NCBI RefSeq assembly: GCF_000214035.2
Contig: NZ_AFHG01000059.1
Location: 248,001 to 312,000 of the forward strand
Source: Methyloversatilis universalis FAM5
Lineage (GTDB): Bacteria > Pseudomonadota > Gammaproteobacteria > Burkholderiales > Rhodocyclaceae
DNA: 64,000 nucleotides
Direction: 5' to 3'
Shown: one piece after another, positions 25,707 through 33,944 of the stretch
Position numbering within the stretch: position 1 is the first letter of the stretch
How the letters are laid out: every line of letters starts with the position of its first letter
The notes under the pieces: generated by a model
Databases searched by the model: none
Told to the model about the DNA's origin: nothing
The model's input: only the letters and a program-made list of their open reading frames with translations
Made by a program: the position numbers and the translations under genes

Positions 25707-26719
25707 GATTCGTGCCGCCGTTCGATGCGGGCGAGCGCACGTACCAGTGCGCGTGGCGAACTTGCGGCAGCGCCGCCGTCACCGAAGAAGCGCGCGGCCG
25801 AGTCGGCATAGAAGCGCTCGATGTCGGCGCGCAGCGGCGCGAAGTGCGGCGCGCGTTCGAACAGCCGGTGCAGCGAGGCGGGCTGCAGGCTGGCGCCGGC
25901 GGTGCGGTCGAAGGCGCGGTGCAGCGCCTGCCACGCATCCGGCGCATCGTCCTTCAGCCCGCGCAGCGTGCGCTGGGCCTGGGCGAAGGGCTGGGCGCGG
26001 GCGCTGCGCACATTGCGCCAGACCAGCCAGCCGCCCCAGGCCAGCAGCAGCGCGCCGGTGAGGCCGCTCCACAGCAGCAGCCGGTGACGCAGCGGCGCGG
26101 TGTCGACCGCGGGCGCGCCGCGGTCAGGCTGCAGCGCGTCCAGCCCGTTGCCGGCGAAGGCGGTGCGCGGCGTGAGCGGCGCTGCGCTGAAAGTCCAGGC
26201 CGGCACCTGCAGCGGCCCGTCGTCGGTGCGCAGTTCGAAGGCGGGCACCGTGATCGCGGTCAGCGTCTGCGGTGCGTTGATGAGCTGGTAATCCAGCACC
26301 AGCCAGCGGCGGCCGTCGGCATCGGTGTCCAGGCGCGCCGGGCGGCGCTCCAGCCACACGCCGATGCGTCCCGGGTCCGGCAGCTTGGGCAGGCCGGTGG
26401 CGCGACCGTCGATCGCCAGCAGCACGCGCTGCGTGAGCAGGTCGCCGACGCTGTGGCCCCAGGCGCGCGGCTGCAGCACCTGGGCGACCGGCCCGGCCGG
26501 TGCGGCGGGCGCTTCAGCGGTGGCCTCCGGCGCTGGCGTGGCGCCGTCCGCTTCCGGTGCCTTGCCAGCGCTGTCGGCCGGCGTTTCGGTCGCGGAGGGG
26601 GTGGGCGTGGTGGTGCCTTCAGCCGGCGCGGCCGCCTGTTCGGCCGTTTGTTCTGCGTTTGCGAGCGGGGTCAGCTGCAGCAGACTGGCGCACAGCAGTG
26701 CGCGGATCAGCGGTTTCAT
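25703..26719 (-). CDS. mxaA: MxaA-like protein, copy 2
   Basis: This 338-aa protein has a signal peptide (MKPLIRALLCASLLQLTPLANA), then an Ala/Thr/Pro-rich linker to about residue 80. A beta-rich domain with VGDLLTQRVLLAIDG and GRRWLVLDYQLINAP follows, then a membrane helix and a C-terminal cytosolic domain with DAWQALHRAFDRTAG. The start at 26719 matches copy 1. An in-frame ATG at 26776 overlaps the mxaS stop (ATGA) and would give a 19-residue longer N terminus without a clean signal. Confidence 0.83.
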   Translation of the reverse strand: MKPLIRALLCASLLQLTPLANAEQTAEQAAAPAEGTTTPTPSATETPADSAGKAPEADGATPAPEATAEAPAAPAGPVAQVLQPRAWGHSVGDLLTQRVLLAIDGRATGLPKLPDPGRIGVWLERRPARLDTDADGRRWLVLDYQLINAPQTLTAITVPAFELRTDDGPLQVPAWTFSAAPLTPRTAFAGNGLDALQPDRGAPAVDTAPLRHRLLLWSGLTGALLLAWGGWLVWRNVRSARAQPFAQAQRTLRGLKDDAPDAWQALHRAFDRTAGASLQPASLHRLFERAPHFAPLRADIERFYADSAARFFGDGGAAASSPRALVRALARIERRHES

Positions 26720-26772
26720 GACGACAGGCATTCCATGACGTGGATCTGCAGTGCGGCGTGCGCGGGACGTCG

Positions 26773-27636
26773 TCATGCGCACGCCTCCATGAAGTAGTCG
26801 GACAGGGCGTCGGCGTCGAAGCGGCCGGTCAGCCAGAACGGCCGCAGGTCGTGCGCGGCGAACAGCGCGTTCAGCGCCTCGCGCCGGTCGGCCACCGCGT
26901 CGCGCCACTGGCTGCGCAGTTTCGGCCGCAGCAGCAGCGTGCGCCGGACATTGGTTTCGGCATCGCGCAGCGGCGCGATCGCGTCGCTGTGCGGCGGCTC
27001 GGTTTCGGCGGCATCCCACAGCACCATGGGCACGACGAAGGCGTGCGACAGCAGGTCGAGCGCCGCGCCCAGGCGGTCCAGCGGCCAGTGGAAGTCGCTC
27101 ACGATGAACACCAGCGCCTCGCGCCCTACCATCTGCTGCACCACGTCCTCCAGCCCTTCGATGCCGCCGGGTGCTGTGTCGCAGTGGCGCAGGCTGTCCG
27201 CCATCACGCTGCCGAGGCCGCGGCTGAGCGTGGCTGGTATCGTGAGGTCGGCACGTTCCGCGTGGTCGAAGGCGCGCAGGCCGAGCGCGTCACCGACACG
27301 GAAGGCGCTGTGCGCCAGCGATTCGACGAAATCGGCGGCGAGGTCGATCTTGCGCCGTCGAGCGCCGAAGGCCATCGACGCCGATACGTCGACCAGCGCC
27401 TGCACGGCGACCCCCACCCGCTGCCTGTTCACCCGCACCAGCCATTCGCCGGTGATGCTGCGCAGGCTGGCGCGCAGATCGAGCCGGCGCGGGTCCGGGC
27501 GGTCGTGCAGATTCATGTGCGACACGAATTCCTGGCCCGCGCCCAGACTGCTGCCCGGGTGCGAACCCGGCCGCGCGCCGGCGCTGCGGTGCGGCAGCCG
27601 GTAGTGGAATTCCTGCACCTGCTCCGCGTGCGTCAT
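26773..27636 (-). CDS. mxaS: MxaS-like DUF58 protein, copy 2
   Basis: The 287-aa DUF58 protein shows DRPDPRRLDLRASLRS, WLVRVNRQRVG, then the MIDAS-like DVSASMAFG, and ends with TGRFDADALSDYFMEA. These match copy 1 closely, while the middle of the protein has diverged. It starts at 27636 in an ATGA overlap with mxaR. It would act with the MoxR ATPase. Confidence 0.87.
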   Translation of the reverse strand: MTHAEQVQEFHYRLPHRSAGARPGSHPGSSLGAGQEFVSHMNLHDRPDPRRLDLRASLRSITGEWLVRVNRQRVGVAVQALVDVSASMAFGARRRKIDLAADFVESLAHSAFRVGDALGLRAFDHAERADLTIPATLSRGLGSVMADSLRHCDTAPGGIEGLEDVVQQMVGREALVFIVSDFHWPLDRLGAALDLLSHAFVVPMVLWDAAETEPPHSDAIAPLRDAETNVRRTLLLRPKLRSQWRDAVADRREALNALFAAHDLRPFWLTGRFDADALSDYFMEACA

Positions 27637-28655
27637 CGCGGCGTGGCGATCTTGTCGATGATCTGCGCGATCAGCGCGTCGGCGATCTGCGCGCGCCGCA
27701 TCTCGTAGACCGGGGTGAAGAACACGCGGTGACCCAGCGTGGAGGGCAGGATGGCGCGCACGTCGTCCGGCTGCAGGTGGCTGCGGCCGTCCAGCCAGGC
27801 CACCACGCGCGCGGCGCGCAGCAGCGCGCTCATGCCGCGCGGGCTGGCGCCTGCGAGGATGAGGCGTTTCATGTCCACGCCGTCGATGCGGATGTCGAAG
27901 GCGGCCGGGTTCTGGCTCGCGTCCCACAGGTCCATTACATAGCGTTCCATCGCTTCGCTGGCGCTCACGCTGCGCTGGATGTGGGCGGCGATGGCATTGA
28001 GCTGGAAGGCGTCGATCAGGCCGGGCGACACGGTGTCGATCAGCGCGTCCACGTCGTGATAGGCGGTGTCGAACACCAGCGCGCGGCGCACCGACGGATC
28101 GCGCGGCGTTTCCATGCGCAGTTCGAACATGAAGCGGTCGCGCGCGGCCGAAGCCAGCTCGAAGGTTTCTTCCTTCTCGACCTTGTTGCGGTCGGCGAAC
28201 ACCGTCATGTGCGGGAAGCGGTAGTCGCGGTTGAAAGCCGACACCGTGCGCTCGGCCATCGCGCGCAGCAGCAGCGACTGCACCTGCGGCCGGGCGCGGT
28301 TGATTTCGTTGAAGAAGAAGGTGGTGAGCCGTTCGCCGTGGCGCAGCAGCGGGCCAGGCTCGATGCGCGGCTTGCCGTCGGCATCGACATAGGTGTGATA
28401 GACGAGATCGTTCGGCATCAGGTCCACCGTGCCCTCGACGCGTTCGAAGTCACCGCCGATGGCGCGCGCGAAGGCGCGCAGCACCGTGGTCTTGCCGACG
28501 CCGACATCGCCTTCGAGCAGCACGTGGCCGCGGGCGAACAGCGCGACATTGATCAGCCGCACGATGCCGTCCTGGCCGATCACGGCCTTGCGGACCTCGT
28601 TCTCGATGCGCAGCGCGGCGTCGCGCCAGTCCTGCAGTTGCTCCTGACTGCTCAT
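27633..28655 (-). CDS. mxaR: MoxR-family AAA ATPase MxaR, copy 2
   Basis: This 340-aa MoxR AAA+ ATPase has Walker A GDVGVGKTT, EGTVDLMPNDLVYHTY, Walker B TFFFNEINRA and ASPRGMSALLRAARV. A GGGGAGA ribosome site precedes the ATG at 28655. It leads the complete mxaRSACKL copy 2, whose first junctions are all four-base overlaps. Two 104-bp blocks (28252-28355 and 28444-28547) are identical to copy 1. Upstream lies a palindrome and minus-10 module shared with the sensor kinase gene. Confidence 0.92.
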   Translation of the reverse strand: MSSQEQLQDWRDAALRIENEVRKAVIGQDGIVRLINVALFARGHVLLEGDVGVGKTTVLRAFARAIGGDFERVEGTVDLMPNDLVYHTYVDADGKPRIEPGPLLRHGERLTTFFFNEINRARPQVQSLLLRAMAERTVSAFNRDYRFPHMTVFADRNKVEKEETFELASAARDRFMFELRMETPRDPSVRRALVFDTAYHDVDALIDTVSPGLIDAFQLNAIAAHIQRSVSASEAMERYVMDLWDASQNPAAFDIRIDGVDMKRLILAGASPRGMSALLRAARVVAWLDGRSHLQPDDVRAILPSTLGHRVFFTPVYEMRRAQIADALIAQIIDKIATPR

Positions 28656-28722
28656 GCTGTCTCCCCGGTATGGAATCGATGTGCGTGTGCGGCGCTGAAG
28701 CGCCGGCTGCGGGCTGTCGCGC

Positions 28723-28754
28723 AGTCTAGGCAGTCGCGCACGGGCAAGTTGCCC
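28723..28754 (-). promoter_or_regulatory. Palindrome plus minus-10 element before mxaR copy 2
   Basis: The perfect 13-bp palindrome GGGCAACTTGCCC (28742-28754, read on minus) is followed after 13 bases by TAGACT (28723-28728). If CAACTT serves as the minus 35, the spacer is 17 bases. The same arrangement occurs before the kinase gene at 31366-31396. This suggests a shared regulator binding across the minus-35 region. Confidence 0.55.
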
Positions 28755-28767
28755 TGCATGCGCGCGC

Positions 28768-29304
28768 TCACGCGGACCGTCCGCTGTCGGCGGCGGGCGC
28801 GGACAGCCGCGCGATCAGCCGGACATTGGCCCAGCCGAACAGGCCGCCGATCAGCAGCGCCGGCGGCAGCGCGATCATCACGTTGTCGGCGCGCAGCGCG
28901 GTCAGCACCGCCGGGTCGAAGCGGCCGGGCACGTCGAGGAAGGCCCAGTTCGCCGCGAAGCCGTAGACGCACACCGGCAGCACCGCCAGCCGCGACCAGC
29001 CGGACGCCGCACTCATCAGCCCGACTGCGGCGCCGACCACCAGCGGTACCCAGACGCTGCCGGGCAGCGCGGTCGGATTGGCGAGGATGGCGAGCGCGGC
29101 CAGCCAGCCGACCGCTACGCCGAACACCGCGTGCGCCAGCACCGCCAGCAGCGCCGACGGCGCGTGCTGCATGCCGCCCAGATGGAAGAAGGCGGCCCAT
29201 GCGATCACCATGGGCCACATCGGCAGCGGTGCGGACTGCATCGAGAAGGTCATTGCGACCGCCAGCATCACGTTGGCGCAGACCAGTGCGGCGAGGGGTT
29301 TCAT
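28768..29304 (-). CDS. DUF1097 membrane protein
   Basis: The 178-aa protein has about six membrane helices and fits the DUF1097 family (AWAAFFHLGGMQ near the start, LPPALLIGGLFGWANV near the end). The family has no assigned function. The start at 29304 gives MKPLAALVCANVMLAVAM. It lies between the PPOX gene and mxaR on the same strand, but the mxa operon has its own promoter-like module after this gene, so a link is not shown. Confidence 0.75.
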   Translation of the reverse strand: MKPLAALVCANVMLAVAMTFSMQSAPLPMWPMVIAWAAFFHLGGMQHAPSALLAVLAHAVFGVAVGWLAALAILANPTALPGSVWVPLVVGAAVGLMSAASGWSRLAVLPVCVYGFAANWAFLDVPGRFDPAVLTALRADNVMIALPPALLIGGLFGWANVRLIARLSAPAADSGRSA

Positions 29305-29401
29305 GTGCGGACTCCTTCGGTGGGCGCGCGCCGGCCCCTGCGGCCCGGACGGGCTGCATGCGGTGACGTGCGGAAAGGGCGGCGACGGGTGCCGCCGCGG
29401 T

Positions 29402-30067
29402 TCAGGTGCGGCCCTGCTGCACCAGTTCGGCGTAGGCGTCCGGCGAGAGCACGCCCAGTTCGTCCGCGATGTGGCGGTCGCGCTCGGGCAGTACGTCCTG
29501 CAGCCCGTCGATGCGTTTCCACTGCGCCGGCGGCGTCGGGCAGCCGGGCTGCGGCACGTGCTTCGCGTCCTCCACACGGCGGTAGCGGTGGATGTAGCGC
29601 GGGCAGTTGATGAAGATTTCCGCCAGCTTCACCCGCACCACGAATTCGGCACCGTGGAAGGCGGGCGAACTGCCCTCCAGCAGCGGGTCGTCGCGGCTCA
29701 CCGTGGCGTCACCATGCACCCGCACCCGGTGCGGCGTTTCGAAATCGATGAACAGCAGGCCGATCTTCGGGTGGGCGGTGATGTTGCCCATGGACAGGAA
29801 CATGCCGTTGCCGTCGAAGCTCGGGAAAGCGAGCGTGCTGTCGTCGATCACCCGCACGAAGCCGGGCGCGCCGCCCTTGTGCGACACCGTCGGGTAGCCG
29901 CGGTGGTCGATGGTGGTGAGGAAGAAGAAGTCGCGCGATTCGATGAAGGCGCGGTGTTCCGGCTGTATCGCCGGATGCACGATGAATTCGGCCACCCGGT
30001 CGGCCAGCGGCTGCATGTCGAAGTCATCCTGCAGCGCGCGATGCTGCGCCCCGTAGAGCTGGCTCAT
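29402..30067 (-). CDS. PPOX-type FMN flavoprotein
   Basis: This 221-aa protein belongs to the pyridoxamine 5'-phosphate oxidase-like split-barrel family: FFFLTTIDHRGYPTVSHKGG, then STLAFPSFDGNGMFLSMGNI, then KIGLLFIDFETPHRVRVHG. Such proteins bind FMN or F420 and often have redox roles, but the substrate is unknown. The C-terminal part contains PRYIHRY. The start at 30067 fits a GGAGGAG site just upstream. It is divergent from an iclR-type gene, with two identical-consensus operators between them, so that regulator probably controls it. Confidence 0.85.
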   Translation of the reverse strand: MSQLYGAQHRALQDDFDMQPLADRVAEFIVHPAIQPEHRAFIESRDFFFLTTIDHRGYPTVSHKGGAPGFVRVIDDSTLAFPSFDGNGMFLSMGNITAHPKIGLLFIDFETPHRVRVHGDATVSRDDPLLEGSSPAFHGAEFVVRVKLAEIFINCPRYIHRYRRVEDAKHVPQPGCPTPPAQWKRIDGLQDVLPERDRHIADELGVLSPDAYAELVQQGRT

Positions 30068-30090
30068 GTCTCCTCCTGAGTCACGAAAGC

Positions 30091-30107
30091 TGTCCGAAGG
30101 TCGGACA
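30091..30107. promoter_or_regulatory. IclR-type operator, PPOX-proximal
   Basis: TGTCCG-N5-CGGACA, perfect inverted 6-bp arms, 24 bases upstream of the PPOX start. The same consensus occurs again at 30190-30206, centre-to-centre about 99 bases away. Confidence 0.65.
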
Positions 30108-30189
30108 AGCGGTTTGTTCATGCTCTTGTTGTTTGAACAGGATGCTAGTGTTCATGTCTGTGAGCGGCAACAGGCCGGGGATACATAGG

Positions 30190-30206
30190 TGTCCGGATAG
30201 CGGACA
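30190..30206. promoter_or_regulatory. IclR-type operator, iclR-proximal
   Basis: TGTCCG-N5-CGGACA again, extended to 8-bp arms (GGTGTCCG and CGGACACC), 36 bases before the regulator start. This is consistent with autoregulation. Confidence 0.65.
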
Positions 30207-30241
30207 CCCGCTTGCGACGCAGAGCGCACGGAGCACGGGGC

Positions 30242-31075
30242 ATGGCGGAGGCGGACAACCGGACGAAGCAGGGACGCGGCGCGCAGCATGCGGATGCGGG
30301 CGAGGTGCCGGCCGGCAGCCTGCACCGCGCGCGCCTGCTGGTCACCACGATCGCGCGCGGTTCGCGCCGCGGCAGCGCGCTGACCGAACTGGTGGCGCGC
30401 ACCGGCCTGCCGCGGGCGACTATCCATCGCGTGCTCGACATGCTGATGGACATGGGCTGGGTCGAGCGCGATCCGGTGACCCAGCGCTTCAACCTCGGGC
30501 GCGACCTCGCCGCGCTCGGCTATTCGGCGATCAGCCGGCAGCCGGTGGAGCGGGCGGCGGCGACCGAACTGAGCGCGCTGGCGGAGGCGCTCGGACAGGT
30601 GGTGTTCCTGAACCTGCGCAGCGGGCTGGACAGCGTGTGCATCGGCCGCTACGACCCGCGCTCCGACATACAGATCGGTCGCGGCGACGTCGGCCTGCGC
30701 ACCGCCTTCGGCGTCACCCAGAGCTGCATCGCCATGATGTCGCGGCTGCCCGAGGACGAGGTGTGGGAGGTGGTGCGCATCAATCTGCCGCGCTACCACC
30801 GGGTCGAACGCTATGACGAACTGCGGCACCGCGAGGCGATCGCGCGTGCGCTGCGCGAGGGCTGGAGCTGTTTCGACGGCATGGTGCTGGACCGCAGCAC
30901 CGGCGGTATGGGCGTGCCGCTGTGCGACGCCGCCGGCTATCCGGTGGCGGGCGTCGGCACCACCTTCATCAGTGCCTGGCTGGATGAGGCGGGGCGCGCC
31001 GACTGCCGCGCCCGCATGGAACGCGCGGCCGCGCGCATTGCGGCGCGCCTGTTCGACCTGCCGCTCAGCGGGTGA
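30242..31075 (+). CDS. IclR-family transcriptional regulator
   Basis: The 277-aa protein has an N-terminal winged helix (SALTELVARTGLPRATIHRVLDMLMDMGWVERD, split about residues 45-78) and an IclR effector domain with VCIGRYDPRSDIQIGRGDVG and FDGMVLDRSTGGMGVPLCDAAGYPVAG. The start at 30242 is used; an ATG at 30212 would add ten residues and run into the region just after the operator. It most likely controls the divergent PPOX gene and itself. The 3' end overlaps the opposite-strand DUF2970 gene by 11 bases. Confidence 0.87.
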   Translation: MAEADNRTKQGRGAQHADAGEVPAGSLHRARLLVTTIARGSRRGSALTELVARTGLPRATIHRVLDMLMDMGWVERDPVTQRFNLGRDLAALGYSAISRQPVERAAATELSALAEALGQVVFLNLRSGLDSVCIGRYDPRSDIQIGRGDVGLRTAFGVTQSCIAMMSRLPEDEVWEVVRINLPRYHRVERYDELRHREAIARALREGWSCFDGMVLDRSTGGMGVPLCDAAGYPVAGVGTTFISAWLDEAGRADCRARMERAAARIAARLFDLPLSG

Positions 31076-31274
31076 TGAAGTGCACCGCGGTGAGCAGCGT
31101 GCCGACGAACAGCGCGGCGCCGATCACCGCACCGCAGGCGATCTGCAGCGGCGTGAGCTGCACCGTGTCCTGGTCGTGGCCACTGCGCTTGCGTACGCCG
31201 AAAAAGCTCCAGAACACCGTGGTGGCGACGCGCCACGGCGTCGGACGGGCGGGGGTGGGATGGACGGGTGCCAT
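31065..31274 (-). CDS. DUF2970 small membrane protein
   Basis: This 69-aa protein carries the DUF2970 pattern: VFWSFFGVRKRSGHDQD, then LTPLQIACGAVIGAALFVGTL as one membrane helix and a short tail. The family is small and found mainly in betaproteobacteria, with no known role. The ATG at 31274 has an AGGAGG ribosome site just upstream (31283-31288 on the plus strand, read inverted). Much longer frames through this start are shadows of the kinase gene. Confidence 0.8.
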   Translation of the reverse strand: MAPVHPTPARPTPWRVATTVFWSFFGVRKRSGHDQDTVQLTPLQIACGAVIGAALFVGTLLTAVHFITR

Positions 31275-31365
31275 GATGAAGACCTCCTTGTGCAGGCTGA
31301 CACCGTAGCGCGCGACGGCTCGCCGGCACAGTGACAGACGGTGTCCGGTCAGACCGGCACAGATC

Positions 31366-31396
31366 GGGCAAGTTGCCCCGCGCGCGCGGATAGAAT
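31366..31396 (+). promoter_or_regulatory. Palindrome plus minus-10 element before the sensor kinase gene
   Basis: GGGCAAGTTGCCC (31366-31378) is followed after 12 bases by TAGAAT (31391-31396), eight bases before the kinase ATG at 31404. It differs by only the central base and one minus-10 base from the module before mxaR copy 2 (28723-28754). The short distance to the ATG means a nearly leaderless transcript if this minus 10 is used. Confidence 0.5.
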
Positions 31397-31403
31397 CCGG
31401 AGC

Positions 31404-32897
31404 ATGAAGCGCGGCACCAACCTCAAACTCACCCTCATGGTGCGCATCACGCTGCTCGCGGTGGTGATCGGCGTGCTGGCGTCGGCTGCGCTGATCTGGC
31501 GCACCACATCGCGGCTGCAGGCCGAGGCTGAGCGCAATGCCGATCTGGTGTCGCGGCTCGTCAGCGATCAGATGTCGCGCCAGCTGAGTGGCCTCGAACT
31601 GAATATCGGCAAGCCCGACCTGTCGCGCTTTGCCGAGTTTTCCGAAGTGACCCGGCTGTGCGTGCAGTACTTCGATCTCGAAGGCCGGCTGTCGGCCAAC
31701 AGCTGCACCGCGGACGGCACGCGGCCCGGCGAGTACGCGCCCGAGTGGTTCCGCGAACTGATCCGCTACATGCTGAACCGCCGCATCGAGCGCGGCGCCG
31801 CCATCGAGCAGGACGTGGCCGGCGAGCCGGGGGTGCGCGTCGGGCGCCGGGTGCTGTGGTACCAGCCCTATGGCGTCGGTCTGGACGTGGGCCGTGCGCC
31901 CGGCCTCAAGATGGGCGAAGTGCTGATCCGGGTCGATGCCGACCGCGAAAGCGGCGCGGTGTGGCAGGAAATCCTGCGCCTGCTCGCGGGCGCCGCGGTG
32001 GCGGTGCTGGCGTTCAACCTGCTCATCTACCTGTCGATCAGCCGCGCGCTGCGGCCGGCGTCCGCGGTGCTGGACGGCCTCGGCAAGCTGGAGCGCGGCG
32101 ATCTGGATGCGCGGCTGCCGGCCTTCGAACTGGCGGAATTCGACCGCATCGGTTCGGTGTTCAACACGATGGCGGAAAACCTGAAACAGAAGACACGCGA
32201 ACAGCAGCGGCTGGCGCAGATGCTGCTCACGGTGCAGGAGGGCGAGCGGCGCCGGCTGGCGCGCGAACTGCACGACGAATTCGGACAGAGCCTGGCGTCG
32301 ATCAGCGCCGAAGCGGCCTGCGTCGTGAACGAGGCCGACCGGCCCGCGCCGCAGCCGGAGGCGCTGCGCGACAGCGGTCAGACCGTGATGCGCACGGTGA
32401 GCCGCATGATGGAATCGCTGCACGGCATTCTGCGCCAGCTGCGCCCGGTCGGTCTGGACGAATACGGCCTGATCGCCGGGCTGGACCGCATGGTCCGCAT
32501 GTGGGACGCGCAGGCGCGCGGCCGCTGCCGCTACTCGCTGGAGGTCGAGGGCGATTTCGCCGACCTGCCGGACGACATCGCGATCAATCTCTACCGCATC
32601 GTGCAGGAATGTCTGACCAACGCGGCCAAGCACTCCGGGGCCACGGTGGTCGAGGTCAGGCTGGAGCGGCGGCCGGTGCGCGACGACATCCGGCTGCGGG
32701 TGATCGATGACGGCGTGGTGCGCGGCCCGGTGCTGGCGGTGAAGCAGCCGGAATCCGGCGGCTTCGGCCTGATCGGCGTGAATGAGCGCGTGGTGGCGCT
32801 GGGCGGCCGCGTGCTGCTGTCGGCGCGCGAACCGCAGGGACTGGTGGTGGATATCGAAGTGCCGTGGCGACTGGGCACGCAGGTGGAGGCAGCATGA
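31404..32897 (+). CDS. Sensor histidine kinase, MoxY/NarX-like (HisKA_3)
   Basis: The 497-aa kinase has a first membrane helix (about 11-31), a periplasmic domain of some 150 residues, a second helix (about 195-213) and a HAMP linker. The HisKA_3 motif ELHDEFGQSLASI has its phospho-acceptor at His290. The ATPase domain follows with RIVQECLTNAAKHS and GFGLIGVNERV. The layout fits kinases with a LapD/MoxY-type periplasmic domain; MoxY regulates methanol oxidation in Paracoccus. That specific role here is inference, supported by the nearby mxa operon and the shared promoter module. The response regulator start overlaps its stop by four bases. Confidence 0.87.
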   Translation: MKRGTNLKLTLMVRITLLAVVIGVLASAALIWRTTSRLQAEAERNADLVSRLVSDQMSRQLSGLELNIGKPDLSRFAEFSEVTRLCVQYFDLEGRLSANSCTADGTRPGEYAPEWFRELIRYMLNRRIERGAAIEQDVAGEPGVRVGRRVLWYQPYGVGLDVGRAPGLKMGEVLIRVDADRESGAVWQEILRLLAGAAVAVLAFNLLIYLSISRALRPASAVLDGLGKLERGDLDARLPAFELAEFDRIGSVFNTMAENLKQKTREQQRLAQMLLTVQEGERRRLARELHDEFGQSLASISAEAACVVNEADRPAPQPEALRDSGQTVMRTVSRMMESLHGILRQLRPVGLDEYGLIAGLDRMVRMWDAQARGRCRYSLEVEGDFADLPDDIAINLYRIVQECLTNAAKHSGATVVEVRLERRPVRDDIRLRVIDDGVVRGPVLAVKQPESGGFGLIGVNERVVALGGRVLLSAREPQGLVVDIEVPWRLGTQVEAA

Positions 32898-33559
32898 ACG
32901 GATTCGCACCGCTGGTCGACGCGCCGGTCGGCATCCTGCTGGTGGATGACCACGCCGTGGTGCGCGAAGGCTACCGCCGGCTGATCGAACGTCACCCGCC
33001 GCTGCACATCGTGGCCGAAGCCGGGTCCGGCGAGGAGGCCTACCGCCTGTACACCGAACTCGCGCCGGATCTGGTGGTGATGGACATCACGCTGCCCGGC
33101 GCCAGCGGCATACAGACGCTGCAGCGCATCCTGGCGCGCGACCGCGATGCGCGGGTGCTGGTGTTCACCATGCACCGCGACGCCACCTTCGTCGAAAAGG
33201 CGCTGGAATCCGGCGCGCTTGGCTATGTCACCAAAAGCTCGCCGCCGGATCTGCTGGTGCAGGCGATACGCGCGGTGCATGCGCGCCGGCAGACGCTGAG
33301 CCCGGACGTGCAGGAAGAACTGGCGGCGCTGCGCCGCGCCGGCATTTCGGGTCGCAATGCACTGGCCGCGCTGAGCGCACGCGAATTCGAAATCCTGCGC
33401 ATGCTGGTGGCCGCCAGGTCGCGCGAGGACATCGCGGACACGCTGCACCTCAGCCTGAAGACCGTGCTCAACATCCACTACCAGATCAAGTCCAAGCTCG
33501 GCGTGTCGACCGATATCGAACTCATGCACGCGGCGCGGCAGCTCGGGCTGATTGACTGA
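32894..33559 (+). CDS. NarL/FixJ-family response regulator
   Basis: This 221-aa regulator has a receiver domain with acidic residues in LLVDDHAVVREGY, the phospho-acceptor Asp64 in LVVMDITLPGASG and Lys in YVTKSS. The LuxR-type helix-turn-helix follows (LSAREFEILRMLVAARSREDIADTL). The start at 32894 makes an ATGA overlap with the kinase gene. It is the expected partner of the kinase and a candidate to bind the GGGCAA-N-TTGCCC palindromes. Confidence 0.9.
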   Translation: MNGFAPLVDAPVGILLVDDHAVVREGYRRLIERHPPLHIVAEAGSGEEAYRLYTELAPDLVVMDITLPGASGIQTLQRILARDRDARVLVFTMHRDATFVEKALESGALGYVTKSSPPDLLVQAIRAVHARRQTLSPDVQEELAALRRAGISGRNALAALSAREFEILRMLVAARSREDIADTLHLSLKTVLNIHYQIKSKLGVSTDIELMHAARQLGLID

Positions 33560-33565
33560 GCGCGT

Positions 33566-33935
33566 TGCATCGCCGCGCTCACCACAAGCTCGCGCAGTCG
33601 GTGGCCGGGGGGGGCTGTGGGAGCGGCGCCCCGCCGCGATCGGGCGTCTGATCAGATGCTGTCTCCATGCCCGGGCTGCAATCGCGGCGGGGGCGCCGCT
33701 CCCACGAAAAACTCGCCCGGTTCGTTGCCCGAGACCCGTGGGCGCGGCGCCTCGTCGCGATCGGGCGTCTGATCAGATGCTGTCTCCATGCCTGGGCAGC
33801 AATCGCGGCGGGGGCGCCGCCCCCACGAAAAACTCGCCCGGGTCGTTGCCCGAGACCCGTGGGAGCGGCGCCTCGCCGCGATGGGGCGTCCGATCAGACG
33901 CTGTCTCCATGCCCGGGCCGTAATCGCGGCAGGCG
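33566..33935. repeat. Tandem REP-like array, about 121-bp period
   Basis: The gap between the response regulator and uvrA holds three near-identical units whose GTGGGAGCGGCGCC landmarks (the second reads GTGGGCGCGG) begin at 33617, 33738 and 33859, exactly 121 bases apart. Each unit contains the element in one orientation, then TCTGATCAGATGCTGTCTCC, then the inverted element. The third unit is truncated and there is a degenerate start at 33566-33610. Both flanking genes point into the array. No gene is supported here. Confidence 0.85.
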
Positions 33936-33944
33936 CCGGTCCGC

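Noticed and set aside
33566-33935. CRISPR array
   Set aside because: The whole 121-bp unit repeats, including the parts that would be spacers; there are no cas genes.
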